A DNA stretch of 21,445 nt from Clostridiales bacterium UBA7044. Its GTDB lineage: Bacteria > Bacillota > Clostridia > Oscillospirales > Oscillospiraceae. Of this stretch, positions 20,921 to 21,445 are shown in pieces; the stretch's first letter is position 1; each line of letters starts with the position of its first letter. The translations under genes were made by a program, and so were the position numbers. The stretch covers positions 1 through 21,445 of the forward strand of contig DLAP01000052.1 of the NCBI GenBank assembly GCA_002493965.1, given 5' to 3'. Below the pieces are notes generated by a model. It ran no database searches. It saw only the letters and a list, made by a program, of their open reading frames with translations, and was not told where the DNA came from.

Positions 20921-21361
20921 ATGTATACGATTGGACAAGTTTCAAAAATGTTCGGGTTGCCTGTTTCCACCTTGCGTTATTACGATAAACAGGGGCTTTT
21001 TCCGGAGATGGAGCGAGTATCGGGCATCCGTAAATTCAGCGATACCGAAATGGAAGCCTTGAGGGTGATTGAATGTTTGAAGAAGTCCGGCCTGGAAATT
21101 AAGGATATTAAACAGTTCATGGATTGGTGCGTAGAGGGCGCGTCCACCTATCCTCAGAGAAAGGCGCTCTTTGAAAAACAAAAGGAGACGCTGGAGGCAA
21201 AAATTACCCACATGAACAAAGTGCTGGATATGTTGAAATTCAAGTGCTGGTATTATGAGCAGGCAATGCGGGATGGTAGCGAGGATCGGGTGCAAAGTTT
21301 CATTCCTGACGGATTGCCGGAGGATGTACGGAGAGCATACGAAAATGCACATCATGAATAA
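20921..21361 (+). CDS. MerR-family transcriptional regulator
   Basis: A 146-residue regulator of the AdhR-like MerR group. The N-terminal winged helix opens MYTIGQVSKMFGLPVSTLRYYDKQGLFP (shown here only as the hallmark positions 1-28: TIGQVSK, STLRYYD, GLFP). It continues with GIRKFSDTEMEALRVIE and a long dimerisation helix (~80-115). Cysteines occur at 52, 70 and about 109; such residues can sense electrophiles in this group, but this is not shown. AGGAG lies about 7 bases before the ATG. It faces a typical MerR promoter that drives the truncated hydrolase. The gene is complete and ends before a strong hairpin. Confidence 0.93.
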   Translation: MYTIGQVSKMFGLPVSTLRYYDKQGLFPEMERVSGIRKFSDTEMEALRVIECLKKSGLEIKDIKQFMDWCVEGASTYPQRKALFEKQKETLEAKITHMNKVLDMLKFKCWYYEQAMRDGSEDRVQSFIPDGLPEDVRRAYENAHHE

Positions 21362-21378
21362 AAACAAATAATTAAAAG

Positions 21379-21429
21379 ATGCACACCCTCCCGACCTTTC
21401 GTGGAAAGGTCGGGAGGGTGTGCATTTCA
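21379..21429 (+). terminator. Long perfect hairpin terminator after merR
   Basis: Two perfect 22-base arms (21379-21400 and 21404-21425) enclose a 3-base loop GTG and are followed by TTT. Position and shape fit a terminator, though the stem is unusually long and could belong to a small repeat element. Confidence 0.75.
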
Positions 21430-21445
21430 GCGTGTCAAAAAAGGC

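Noticed and set aside
1..21445. CRISPR array or phage genes
   Set aside because: No regularly spaced repeats, Cas proteins, integrases, terminases or structural phage proteins were seen.

Overview
The window looks like chromosome from a Gram-positive gut-type Firmicute, most likely class Clostridia and perhaps an Oscillospirales relative. That placement is inferred from moderately high GC, strong AGGAGG-type ribosome sites, CbiMN/CbiQ/CbiO gene order, BcrA/LanF-type ABC transporters paired with OmpR-type two-component systems, and a clostridial-type group II intron fragment. No rRNA or other species marker is present.

Left end (1-5060): an AT-rich GHKL (AgrC-like) sensor kinase without a credible start is followed by the 5' tip of a group II intron lying directly behind a transcription terminator. 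Then come a minus-strand esterase and a GH3 glycosidase that has lost its N-terminal part. Next, on the plus strand, is an OmpR-family response regulator followed by an in-frame chimera: the first ~100 residues of a BcrA-type ABC ATPase joined to the ATP-binding domain of a histidine kinase. This looks like a collapsed regulator-transporter-kinase locus.

Centre (5075-9095): a minus-strand cobalt/nickel ECF importer (cbiMN fusion, cbiQ, cbiO) and the divergent conserved GTPase gene ychF.

Main accessory system (9147-14516): a minus-strand operon encodes a LanF/BcrA-type ATPase, two ABC-2 permeases, a 94-residue three-helix membrane protein, a previously hidden 29-residue hydrophobic peptide, and a lipoprotein. 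It diverges from an OmpR-family regulator and its histidine kinase. Nearly every junction is a start/stop overlap or a very short gap, and the shared promoter region carries a direct repeat suited to the regulator. By family knowledge this resembles antimicrobial-peptide (lantibiotic) sensing and resistance loci such as LanFEG/LanI and Cpr; no peptide biosynthesis genes are present. The small membrane protein, micro-peptide and lipoprotein are the parts least explained.

Right end (14580-21445): a surface-polysaccharide initiating sugar-phosphate transferase with its own promoter, a PHP-type histidinol phosphatase overlapping mutY, a divergent membrane-anchored PIG-L-type deacetylase, tRNA-Arg(ACG), then a MerR regulator facing a classic 19-bp-spacer MerR promoter. 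That promoter now reads into an alpha/beta hydrolase that has lost its start.

A recurring theme is gene decapitation or fusion (GHKL kinase, GH3, ABC-kinase chimera, hydrolase, intron fragment). This suggests repeated deletion in accessory DNA, or, if this is a metagenome assembly, possible misjoins that read mapping should exclude.
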